From Erwinia tracheiphila (lineage in GTDB: Bacteria; Pseudomonadota; Gammaproteobacteria; Enterobacterales; Enterobacteriaceae): a DNA stretch of 64,000 bases. The translations under genes and the position numbers were made by a program. This document shows positions 56,918 through 64,000 of this stretch, in pieces (within the stretch, counting starts at the first letter, position 1; each line of letters begins with the position of its first letter). The notes beneath the pieces were generated by a model that saw nothing but the letters and a program-made list of their open reading frames with translations, did no database searches and had not been told where the DNA came from. The stretch spans positions 868,001 to 932,000 of the forward strand of contig NZ_CP089932.1 in NCBI RefSeq assembly GCF_021365465.1, written 5' to 3'.

Positions 56918-56973
56918 TGAAATCCTTTTCTGAAACGTCCATGCAGTTTGTATTCGCGTCTGGCGATCTGTCT

Positions 56974-57672
56974 TTACTCTTGTAACCTGCTCTGGAATGA
57001 GATTAATGCGCCAAAGTCATTGATAAATTCTCCGGTAATCTTATCACCCGCCTGGCCATTAATATGAAATGATTGCGATTGAAACGGGGCAACCATTTCA
57101 CCTTCGACTTTTTGATCATTCACCATGAGATTGGCCAGCGAAACAAAATAAGGCGTAGGGTTACTGGCAACGAGCTGTGTGCCTCGCTGCTGCCATTTAA
57201 GCATTTTGATTGAATCGCTGGGGTCACCTGCCAATTTTTCCGGGCGATAGAAGAATTTGATACGTGTACGAAAAGCCATTTGTAGCGAATTTTTTTCTTC
57301 CATCGTTGGGTTTTTAGCCGGAATTTCAAGAATATTTAACCAGAATACTGACTCACGGTCCTCCGGTAAGTCTGGATCGGTTTGGCTTATTCTCAAGGTC
57401 TGGCCTTTGCCGGCATCGACGCGATTAAAAGGCGGGGATAACACAAAAGGAACACGAATATTCTCCGGTTTGGCTGTCATATCTCCATCGTCAATCCAGC
57501 TTTGAATCAGCAAAGGCCGTTTACCCATATTGGTCATTTTTACACTGATTTCACGGGCGCTTGAGGGATAAATAACGCGTGTGCCGTTGACAACAATACT
57601 TGCCGACAGTACAGGACTAAACAGGAGGGTAAGAATTGTGAGTGAAAGATAAGAAGAAAATAGTTTTTTCAT
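56974..57672 (-). CDS. Periplasmic fimbrial chaperone (PapD family)
   Basis: 232 residues with signal peptide (about 1-24). Immunoglobulin-like domain 1 with IVVNGTRVIYPSSAREISVKMTN, PFVLSPPFNRVDAGKGQTLRI and the family signature ESVFWLNILEIPAK; basic cleft residues R (in TRVIYP) and K (in RIKFFYRPEKL) that bind the subunit C-terminus are present. Delivers subunits to the usher by donor-strand complementation. Second structural gene of the operon. Confidence 0.92.
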   Translation of the reverse strand: MKKLFSSYLSLTILTLLFSPVLSASIVVNGTRVIYPSSAREISVKMTNMGKRPLLIQSWIDDGDMTAKPENIRVPFVLSPPFNRVDAGKGQTLRISQTDPDLPEDRESVFWLNILEIPAKNPTMEEKNSLQMAFRTRIKFFYRPEKLAGDPSDSIKMLKWQQRGTQLVASNPTPYFVSLANLMVNDQKVEGEMVAPFQSQSFHINGQAGDKITGEFINDFGALISFQSRLQE

Positions 57673-57712
57673 GCCTGATTCTTTATTGAGTAAAAATTTT
57701 TAAAATATAAAA

Positions 57713-57737
57713 AGCAGAGAGATATTATCTCTCTGCT
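57713..57737 (-). terminator. Stem-loop between pilin and chaperone genes (attenuator-like)
   Basis: AGCAGAGAGAT-ATT-ATCTCTCTGCT, perfect 11-bp stem 11 bp after the pilin stop. In fimbrial operons such a structure stabilises the pilin message or partly stops transcription so that the major subunit is made in excess. In the minus direction it is followed by TTTTTATATTTTAAAAATTTTTAC, which supports termination. Confidence 0.7.
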
Positions 57738-57747
57738 ACAAACACGA

Positions 57748-58284
57748 TTATTTATACATAACAGAGTAAGTGACGTAGCTGGATACCTTACCGGCACCCG
57801 CTGCTTTATTCGCGTAATACTCAACCATATAAGGCAGGTTTAAGTTTCCTCCAATTATTTCACCATAAGTATTATTGGTTTGCTGACTGGAGCTACCCAC
57901 TACGATAATTGACTGATTACCCGCATTACGAAGCTGAAATGCGACTTTTTGATCGGTAAGATCGTTTTGATCAATCAGGCGGCCATTCGAGTCAACACTG
58001 TCACCGGCTGCAAAAAAAGCCGCGGCGGTGGTTAATACGCCTTCACAGCCGCTCAGGCCGATGGTGAATTCAGTCTGCCCTGCGGTCTCACCCTGTGAGG
58101 CCAGCTCATTAATACCAGCGATGGGCAGTGCCACCTCAGCATTTGCGTCTCCGCCATTGATACTGCTGTTACAGGTTGTTGCCTGAATAGTTCCGTTGAA
58201 TGTGATGGTTCCTTCTGCAACTGCATATGCATTAGCTGACGAAAATGCAGCAAAAACCATTGCTGCTAACGTTGCATATTTCAT
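57748..58284 (-). CDS. Major fimbrial subunit (FimA-type pilin)
   Basis: 178 residues with signal peptide ending ANAYA (about residue 21). Typical type 1-like pilin: GTITFNGTIQATTCNSSING with the first Cys, LSGCEG with the second, repeated Gly/Ser/Asn-rich strands, and the C-terminal YVTYSVMYK strand with the penultimate aromatic that docks in the chaperone. First structural gene of the operon, with the stem-loop right behind. ATG preceded by AAAGGAG. Confidence 0.92.
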   Translation of the reverse strand: MKYATLAAMVFAAFSSANAYAVAEGTITFNGTIQATTCNSSINGGDANAEVALPIAGINELASQGETAGQTEFTIGLSGCEGVLTTAAAFFAAGDSVDSNGRLIDQNDLTDQKVAFQLRNAGNQSIIVVGSSSQQTNNTYGEIIGGNLNLPYMVEYYANKAAGAGKVSSYVTYSVMYK

Positions 58285-58384
58285 ATAAACTCCTTTTAAT
58301 TTTTCAGATAAATTAAGTAGCGCAATTTAATGACATCTTGCTACATATTCTCCCTGTTAATGGGCGGTATTTGCAGATTAACTA

Positions 58385-58792
58385 CTACAAATTCTTTTGC
58401 TCGTAATAATAAACAGTGGTAATTTTATTTTTGCATAGTCTGTAGCCGCGAACAGGCCCTGATTCTATTCTTGTAATAAGATCATCCGTTATACCTAAGA
58501 GTGAAAGTTTATTTTGTAAGCAATGCATAACCTGCCAAAGTCGTTGCGTTGATGAACTCAGACCGTGCCTGTCCCAGACATTGAGTAAAATATCTTCATG
58601 TTGAATAACCTTACTGTTGGCATTCTCCAGAAGATAGATGAACAGTCTCATCATGGTTTTTCTTAACGTCACCACAGCATGATTATCTTTCTGATTTAAA
58701 TGATTAATATTGATGACTCTGTTTTGTATAATATTGACCTGAATATCCTTGTCAATAACATAGCCAAAAACTTTTCTACTATGCTGGTCCAT
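58385..58792 (-). CDS. CadC-type winged-helix regulator upstream of the pilin gene
   Basis: 135 residues, cytoplasmic OmpR/CadC-like winged helix only (HAVVTLRKTMMRLFIYLLENAN, HEDILLNVWDRHGLSSSTQRLWQVMHCLQNKL, ESGPVRGYRLC), no membrane segment and no receiver. Such orphan winged-helix proteins are found as local activators in fimbrial gene clusters; it is co-directional with and 100 bp upstream of the pilin gene. AAAAAATGG start preceded by GAGGAAAA. AT-rich. Confidence 0.7.
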   Translation of the reverse strand: MDQHSRKVFGYVIDKDIQVNIIQNRVININHLNQKDNHAVVTLRKTMMRLFIYLLENANSKVIQHEDILLNVWDRHGLSSSTQRLWQVMHCLQNKLSLLGITDDLITRIESGPVRGYRLCKNKITTVYYYEQKNL

Positions 58793-60496
58793 TTTTTCCT
58801 CTATGGCTGAACATTACAAAGATATTTGTGGGGGCTAATTTTTATTCGCTCCATTCTGAATAAATATTATCTTTTCAAATATTATCTTTTCTTATGAGAT
58901 TAAACTCAACCCAATTGCTCACAACTTATTTTTAATTACTCCCCCAAAAATTTAGAATATAAGTCTATATATTTGTTTTATCTTGGTTAAACATTCTTTA
59001 TTATTGATTTTTCATAGTGATAAAGTTCAATGCGAGAGATTGAATAATCATCAAGATATTATTCTTTTTTATTGAGTTATGCAGGACGAAACAGGAAGTT
59101 ATTGAAGTGTTTTCTCTTTACGATCAAGAAAAACTTCTCATTTTGATTTGATGGTGGGTTTTTATATTTTCTTTGTGTGTTTATTTGTGATTTTTATCTG
59201 TTTTTTTTAATTTCATAGCTATGATACTCTGTTCTATGTTAAGTGTGTATTTTTACATGGTTTAATTAACCAGGTGAAATCTCAATTTTAAAGAAAATTG
59301 ACTTTTAAGAATAGGTGTTCATGGTTTTTTATTAATTTTAATAGGAATACTCCTGTAATTAAACTCATTCGCGTAAAGATTCACTTTTAGTAGTGGGGAG
59401 TGCAGATGGTTGTATCCAGGAAAATGAGTGGTTGAATAAACATTTTTCCACTGAACTATTTGAACAATATCTATTTTCATGGGGACTGCATCTGTATGAC
59501 TGCAATTGTTCTATCGACAATTTCGCTGAGTTCGTATTGCAGAGCATCATTATTTACTTATCAGCCATCTTTTGATTAGGTCAGATTAGATACACGATCG
59601 CTAATTCATCGAATAACTTTGGAATTGATTTCCGAACTGAATGCTATTCTGAGTCACGATGAGGAAACGGGCAGCGCCGGGCGTGGAAAATATATAACCA
59701 GTCCGATTTCATCGTTTTTGTCATTATCCGTTTATCGTAGCAATCTGTTTCCGACAGTTTTCTGAGATTGAACTGCGTAAAATACATGCAGATTGGCGAG
59801 GCCAGTAATTTTTACAAATGTGCGTATTACGACTGATTGAGAGAATCAGTCGTAATACGGGTTGACGTCCTGCCTATGACTGGACAGCCCCATAATCAAA
59901 ACAGAGAGTCATGCCGGGAGGTTACCAGAAAACGATCTTTTCGCACTTTTGGTCTCATCCTTATAAGTGTAAGTCCTTCAACACCGTTATCTTATTCTTT
60001 GTTCCATTATATTCTCCTGGATTAAATCGTATACCGAGTGACTTAACCCTTATTGAATAGGCGTTCCAGGTATTGCTACAGCTGGTCGCTTGTATTATGT
60101 TAACCAGCATGCTCAAGTGAGCCGTGAGGCTTTAAACCAACAGAGTACCTTGTCTTTAATGATCAACTGCCTTTGTTGCAGGGTACTACGCAGCGTGAAG
60201 CACAATGGTATGCGGCTATTTATTTTTAATCGCAGCGTGGAATAGCGTTCGGCTTGTGCCAAATTTTGCACGAGGCTTGTATCGCCTGGCGACGTGGTAG
60301 CCGCGCCATCCGTAGCGGTAACCTGTTAAAAATCGCAGGTGTGGTGATATCAGACATAGTTATGCAGGGCCGAATCCGAAAAATATTTGAATCGCTTTTT
60401 ATACTGTTTCTTCGTCTGTTACATAGTAGAGATAACACCAACCTTATGTTCTACCTGTTTCCAGTTGATGCTCCCGGGTAAACTAATTATTAACAG
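58793..60496. other. 1.7-kb AT-rich region without intact genes
   Basis: 58800-59700 is strongly AT-rich with no coding character and probably includes the promoter and control region of the fimbrial operon. A 60-codon frame at 59393-59575 has a plausible composition (CIQENEWLNKHFSTELFEQYLFSWGLHLYD) but no assignable family. From about 60060 to 60440 scattered coding-like pieces (QHAQVSREALNQQSTLSL; LPLLQGTTQREAQWYAAIYF; WRRGSRAIRSGNLLKIAGVV) in different frames point to an eroded gene I do not recognise. Confidence 0.4.
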
Positions 60497-60499
60497 TTG

Positions 60500-60540
60500 C
60501 CCCTTATATCCCCGCCCGCATTGGGCGGGGATATAAGGGG
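60500..60540. repeat. 18-bp perfect hairpin at the left end of the IS605-type element
   Basis: Stem 60500-60517 with 60523-60540, loop GCATT. It may be the TnpA recognition hairpin and also end the tnpA transcript, whose stop lies 3 bp away. Confidence 0.8.
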
Positions 60541-60542
60541 AG

Positions 60543-60908
60543 CTATTCAGGGGTTCCCTGCGATCTAACATAAGCTTTCAGCGTTTCGATTGTTGCGCAG
60601 CCAGCGCTACAGGCGAAATAGGAGTGTGACCAGAGCACCCCGCTATTACTCTGCTTTCGTAGATGCGTATTCAACTGGCGCACATAGCGGCGGCTGAACG
60701 ACTTTAGGTTATTCACCAGCACGCTAACAGGCAACTTGGGTGGGTACGCTACCAGTAGATGAACGTGATCCGCTTCGCCGTCTACCTCCATTATTTCCAC
60801 TTCCAAACGTTCGGCGGCAGATAAAAATGCTTCGCGCATTTGTGCAATCATCGCACCATCTAACAGCTTGCGGCGGTACTTCGTTACAAATATCAAATGG
60901 ACAACCAA
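60543..60908 (-). CDS. tnpA: IS200/IS605 Y1 transposase TnpA
   Basis: At least 121 residues. HUH nuclease: VVHLIFVTKYRRKLL, the metal-binding HVH in GEADHVHLLVAYPPKL, NNLKSFSRRYVRQ, and the catalytic Tyr in LKAYVRSQ. The homology extends upstream in the same frame (FAGYLKRRHSVSKL) to a TAA about 50 bases before, with no ATG between; the true start may be the TTG at 60908, or an ATG just beyond the stop may have been cut off by a nonsense change. Single-strand peel-and-paste transposition. Confidence 0.8.
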   Translation of the reverse strand: MVVHLIFVTKYRRKLLDGAMIAQMREAFLSAAERLEVEIMEVDGEADHVHLLVAYPPKLPVSVLVNNLKSFSRRYVRQLNTHLRKQSNSGVLWSHSYFACSAGCATIETLKAYVRSQGTPE

Positions 60909-61026
60909 TTTACTGACGCTATGGCGGCGCTTTAGATACCCCGCAAAATTTTCTTACTGCATACCCATTTTTAAAACCTTATTTGGCACCATATAATACA
61001 TGCAATAATACTATTGAGCACCAATT

Positions 61027-62189
61027 ATGTATAGAGCGACTAAGGTACGCATTTACCCAACACCAGAACAAGCTGAATTGCTGGAAAAGCAGTTCGGCGC
61101 GGTGCGATTTGCGTACAATAAAGCCTTGCATATCCGCTCGCATTGGTACAAACGCCATGGCGTTTCACTGAATAATGTAAAGCACATTCAGCCACTGCTA
61201 CCCATCGCCAAAAAATCACGCAGCTATAGCTGGATCAAGGCGGCAGACTCAAACTCGCTACAGGTGGCATTGCAAAATCTGGATCAGGCTTTCAAAAACT
61301 TCTTTGAAAAGAGAGCTAAATACCCCGCTTCAGGCGCAGGCACGGATCGCAGTCCAGCTATCATTGCTCAAACCTGAAAATCACCGCCGATACAATCAAG
61401 ATCCCGAAAATCCCGCCTATCAGGGCAAATATTCACAGGGAGCGAATCGGCAAAGTAAAAAGCATTACCGTTAGCCGTTCTGCTACAGGTAAATACTATG
61501 CTTCCATACTTTGCGATGATGGAATCGAAGCGCCTGCGAAGCCCGCACTGGTAAGCACGGTTACCGGTCTGGATATGGGGTTATCCCACTACGCCATAAA
61601 ATCGGATGGCGATAAAGTTGCTAACCCACGCCACCTTATCAACGCCAGCCGGAATTTACGGCGCAAACAGAAGGCCTTGTCACGCAAGAAAAAAGGTAGT
61701 GCAAATCGCCGTAAATCCCGCATACGGCTTGCTGGCGTACACGAACGGGTAGCCAGTGCCCGCGCTGATTTTCAGCACAAACTCTCACGTATAATTATTG
61801 ACGAAAACCAGGCGATAATTGCAGAGACGCTGAAATCGGCAAATATGATGAAGAACCACCATCTGGCACGAGCGACAGGCGATGCAGGATGGAGCGGATT
61901 TATTTCAAAACTGGAATACAAAGCAGCAGAGAAAGGTGTTCACGTGGTGAAGCTGTATCAATGGTTCGCCAGTTCGAAAACCTGCCACTGCTGTGGTCAC
62001 AAAATGCCGGAAATGCTGCTGAACAAGCGTATATGGCAATGCCCTGAATGCGGAGTTGAGGATGACCGCGATATCAATGCAGCCATCAATACCCGGCAGA
62101 AAGGCATACTGGAATTACAGGCGGCGGATCTCGTCGTCTCTGCCCATGGAGGCCAGCGTAAATCCGTCACACAGACGGTTGCGGCCTGA
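61027..62189 (+). pseudogene. tnpB: TnpB (RNA-guided nuclease, Cas12 ancestor) with one frameshift
   Basis: 61027-61330 encodes MYRATKVRIYPTPEQAELLE, VRFAYNKALHIRSHWYKR and NLDQAFKNFFEKRAKYP; a C run (CCCC at 61324-61327) is one base short, and the next frame continues RFR..HGSQSSYHCSNLKIT, GLDMGLSHYAIKSDG (RuvC Asp), then IIAETLKSANMMKNHHLA (RuvC Glu), CHCCGHKMP..WQCPECG (zinc ribbon) and DDRDINAAINT (last RuvC Asp). With one C restored it would be about 388 residues and complete. TnpB cleaves DNA guided by RNA from the element's right end. Confidence 0.88.
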
Positions 62190-62221
62190 GACGTGGGAAG
62201 CCTCGCCGTTTACGGCGAGGA
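62190..62221 (+). ncRNA. Possible right-end guide (omega) RNA terminus of the IS605-type element
   Basis: In active IS605-type elements the RNA guiding TnpB covers the tnpB 3' end and the right-end hairpin and continues into the flank. Here the hairpin CCTCGCC/GGCGAGG (62201-62220) directly follows the tnpB stop; the guide would begin just beyond (AGTAGTCACC). Position is by analogy only. Confidence 0.3.
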
Positions 62222-63016
62222 GTAGTCACCATAAAAAGTAAGTCAACCAATTTACCAGGAGAGTTTATAAGATGGCACAGGCTGCTGCCCGAAACTGTCG
62301 AATTTTAAAGCATGTCACACAGGACGTTCTTTTGTCGTTCTGCCTGGCGTAGCATACTGCGTTGTTGTCAGCGGCCTGCACATTCTGCCATTTCTAAGCT
62401 GTGGTAGAATTCAGCAAAAATAGCATGTTTTTAAATTCTCACCGAAGCGGACTCTGCCAATGGTCAATGCCTGTAATGAATTGTAGAGACTTCCGATAAA
62501 AGCCAATGAATTTTTGGCAGGCATCCGTGTACATCCAGTCCGGTGCAGGATGTGAAACCCTGCGTCGGGGCACTGTGTAACGTAATAGTATTCTGCGGGC
62601 ATAGCTATGATCCAATTGTTAAGAGAACATCCTGAGACTGAGATGTGGTTTTTTTGTTGGACAGGAATTATAAATCGATTAATGGCACATGAATTATTTT
62701 ACAGAATTACCGCAGAAGTCGACTATCAGGCGAGTTTATCTTTTTAATTAAAACAGGAAAGGAATGTTTCTCCTGAAGCGCTGATTTTATCCCGAATCAG
62801 CAGTAAAAAAAGATAGATCACTGCGTATGATTTTTATCTTCAATGCGAGAATTCAGGTCATTTTTAAGAAATAAATCATCTTTTTCTCGCTTCAGTAGCA
62901 TTTTTTAATGTTGCGTGTATTATTATCGACTATGGTTACGTTTTTTTATTATTGAAAAAAACCTCTGATATGAATGGAAATATTAAATCAGGTTAATCAA
63001 TGGAGGTGCCAGGTAT
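62222..63016. other. AT-rich region between the IS605-type and IS5-family elements
   Basis: About 795 bp without a supported gene; a 63-codon minus frame (62411-62602) has no domain. Increasingly AT-rich toward 63000. No recognised regulatory signal. Confidence 0.4.
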
Positions 63017-63078
63017 TAAGAATCTATCCCAAAAGGGATTGCCAGATACTAAAAAATGGCAATTTCTGAGGGCGAAGA

Positions 63079-63405
63079 ATGGCGGGCAGCAAGTGGCAAA
63101 TCAGCGTTCAACTTTGGGAGAAAATGGCACCTCCCATCCCGGAACATAAAACTCAGCATCCGCCGGGTACGCATCGTCGGCGGGTTGATAATCGCGCTGC
63201 AATGAACGCTGTTTTCTTTGTACTCAGAACGGGTTGCCAGTGGAATGCCCTCAATGCCACAGAGCGCTGCTCGTCAGGCTCTGCCCACCGACGATTTCAG
63301 GAGGGGCGGGATGCCGGGGTGTTTGAACGCTTCTGGCAGAACGGCCTGCCTGCGAACATCCGGACGGCACTGACTGGTCATGGTTATCAACAGATGGCTG
63401 CATGA
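63079..63405 (+). CDS. IS5-family transposase OrfA (copy 2)
   Basis: 108 residues, identical to copy 1 (MAGSKWQISVQLWEKMAPPI ... LTGHGYQQMAA). DUF4096-type N-terminal part of the IS427-group transposase. OrfB overlaps its end but is broken, so this copy is not autonomous. Confidence 0.8.
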   Translation: MAGSKWQISVQLWEKMAPPIPEHKTQHPPGTHRRRVDNRAAMNAVFFVLRTGCQWNALNATERCSSGSAHRRFQEGRDAGVFERFWQNGLPANIRTALTGHGYQQMAA

Positions 63406-63861
63406 CCACATCACCGCTGTCAGGGACAAAAAAACTGGCCGCAACCCCACGGACAGAGGGAAACAGGGCGCGTAAAGCGCAGTCTGATGACAGATGCCAG
63501 CGGGCTTCCTCTTTCACGGGTCGTTGCAGCGGCGAACACCCATGATATCAGACTGGTTGCGGATACACCTGATGCTCTTCAGACGGGGCGTCAGGTGCAA
63601 AAACCCGGACTCTGCCCGGGCAAAGGCGACGAAGCGGGCAGGCTGAAAACATAGCTGCAAAGCCGCCGTTACGAGCCTCATATTCAGTCCCGAAAAGAGG
63701 AATCCGATGCCAGTAAATCAGGGGAGGTCAGGGCCCACAGGTGGGCCGTCGGGAGGACTCATAGCTGGATGAACCGCTTTCGCCGGGTTCTGATAGGATG
63801 GGAAAAGACGTCTGAAAATGACGAGGCCCTGTTGCATTTTTCCTGTGGTCTTATCGTATAG
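63380..63861 (+). pseudogene. IS5-family transposase OrfB, broken (copy 2)
   Basis: Starts MVINRWLHDHITAVRDKKTG, but a two-base CG insertion in GGGCGCGTAAAG breaks the frame; the rest (SLMTDASGLPLSRVVAAANTHD, then GRLKT-TAG-LQSRRYEPHIQSRKEESD, HRWAVGRTHSWMNRF..LLHFSCGLIV) follows in another frame. The same TAG as in copy 1 interrupts it, so both descend from an already mutated master or the stop is tolerated. Confidence 0.78.
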
Positions 63862-63889
63862 AATAACGTCCTGTTGAGACAGGCTCTAA

Positions 63890-64000
63890 GTATTTTACAT
63901 ACTTTAACAGTCTGGATTTCTGCTGAGAGGGAAAGGGTTAACCGTTTTTGTTACCAGCAGTGTTTTAGCTATGAAGCGTATCATGAGTATCTCCATTTCT
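63890..64000. other. Right edge of the window
   Basis: A 26-codon minus-strand frame from ATG 63984 (MIRFIAKTLLV) after GGAG is open to TAA; nothing recognisable. Too short to judge. Confidence 0.3.

Larger units (their letters stand above)
60497..62221. mobile_element. IS605-type element with divergent tnpA and tnpB
   Basis: tnpA on the minus strand and tnpB on the plus strand, arranged back to back as in IS605/IS608. The tnpA side ends at a remarkable hairpin, CCCCTTATATCCCCGCCC / GGGCGGGGATATAAGGGG, an 18-bp perfect stem at 60500-60540; the tnpB side ends with CCTCGCCGT..ACGGCGAGG at 62201-62220. No inverted repeats or target duplication, as expected; exact cleavage sites cannot be fixed by eye. 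tnpB is frameshifted, but tnpA may still act. Confidence 0.82.
63020..63886 (+). mobile_element. IS5-family (IS427 group) element, copy 2 (867 bp)
   Basis: Ends GAATCTATCCCAAAAGG (63020-63036) and, read inward, GAGCCTGTCTCAACAGG (63886-63870), 12 of 17 matching; flanked by TAA at 63017-63019 and 63887-63889. Nearly identical to copy 1 at 28576-30649 and opposite to it in orientation. It carries an extra CG near 63472-63475 relative to copy 1, which shifts the OrfB frame. Confidence 0.85.

Noticed and set aside
28576..63886. Composite transposon bounded by the two inverted IS5-family copies
   Set aside because: Each copy has its own TAA duplication and the interval contains ordinary core genes, so independent insertions explain it better.
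1..64000. CRISPR array, tRNA or rRNA genes, prophage
   Set aside because: No regularly spaced repeats, no cloverleaf or rRNA-like segments, and no phage structural genes were seen on reading the sequence.

Overview
The window looks like chromosome from a gamma-proteobacterium of the Enterobacterales, probably Erwiniaceae-like (Erwinia/Pantoea side); this placement is an inference from protein resemblance, not a database result. The reasons are the yghB-metC / exbB-exbD / yghA neighbourhood, btsT-yjiX with btsSR, ftnA, hmuSTUV, a chaperone-usher fimbrial operon and a remnant of a second (Flag-2, lateral-type) flagellar locus. The striking property is decay: about fifteen host genes are broken by nonsense codons, single-base indels (often in G or C runs), truncation or IS insertion, and at least nine insertion sequences of seven families are present. 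This is the pattern of a lineage that recently changed lifestyle (host restriction). Because several lesions are homopolymer indels, sequencing error must be kept in mind for those.

Layout. 1-1161: AT-rich ricin-type lectin gene cut by the window edge and carrying an internal stop. 1238-9347: yghB, metC, divergent Fur-controlled exbBD, a citrate-type MFS symporter, and decayed yghA, ydcR and ylaC. 9516-10505: exported LprI-type protein. 11395-12708: intact IS256-family element with an exact 8-bp target duplication. 13272-18448: Flag-2 remnant (lafK-like sigma-54 activator, lafZ-like membrane regulator and partner, a consensus sigma-54 promoter, FliL-like gene, lafS-like sigma-28). 18690-19315: decayed IS200. 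19449-22334: YjlB-type cupin and a decayed ATP-grasp / alpha-E pair. 22889-27986: pyruvate-sensing module, with the BtsR operator, btsT, yjiX, frameshifted btsR and btsS in one place. 28576-30649: IS5-family element split by an IS481-family element. 31793-37468: class A acid phosphatase, decayed acetyltransferase, ftnA, MFS fragment, chemoreceptor. 37632-40988: two IS91-family elements in tandem, the second with an extra gene. 41356-48548: decayed MBL-fold and Rdx genes, then a Fur-controlled TonB receptor and hmuSTUV. 48583-50478: stand-alone PBP2 paralogue. 50688-52514: IS6/IS26-type element truncating a glyoxalase-reductase gene pair. 52488-58792: fimbrial operon (regulator, pilin, chaperone, usher, adhesin, LuxR regulator). 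60497-62221: IS605-type tnpA/tnpB element. 63020-63886: second copy of the IS5-family element, inverted relative to the first.

How it works together. The coherent surviving theme is iron: ExbB/ExbD energise TonB receptors, the receptor plus HmuTUV import heme, HmuS handles it in the cytoplasm and FtnA stores the iron; two Fur-like boxes sit where expected. The second theme is surface adhesion by the fimbriae. Flag-2 motility cannot be built from what remains here, and pyruvate signalling through BtsSR looks broken at btsR. I saw no tRNA, rRNA or CRISPR array.
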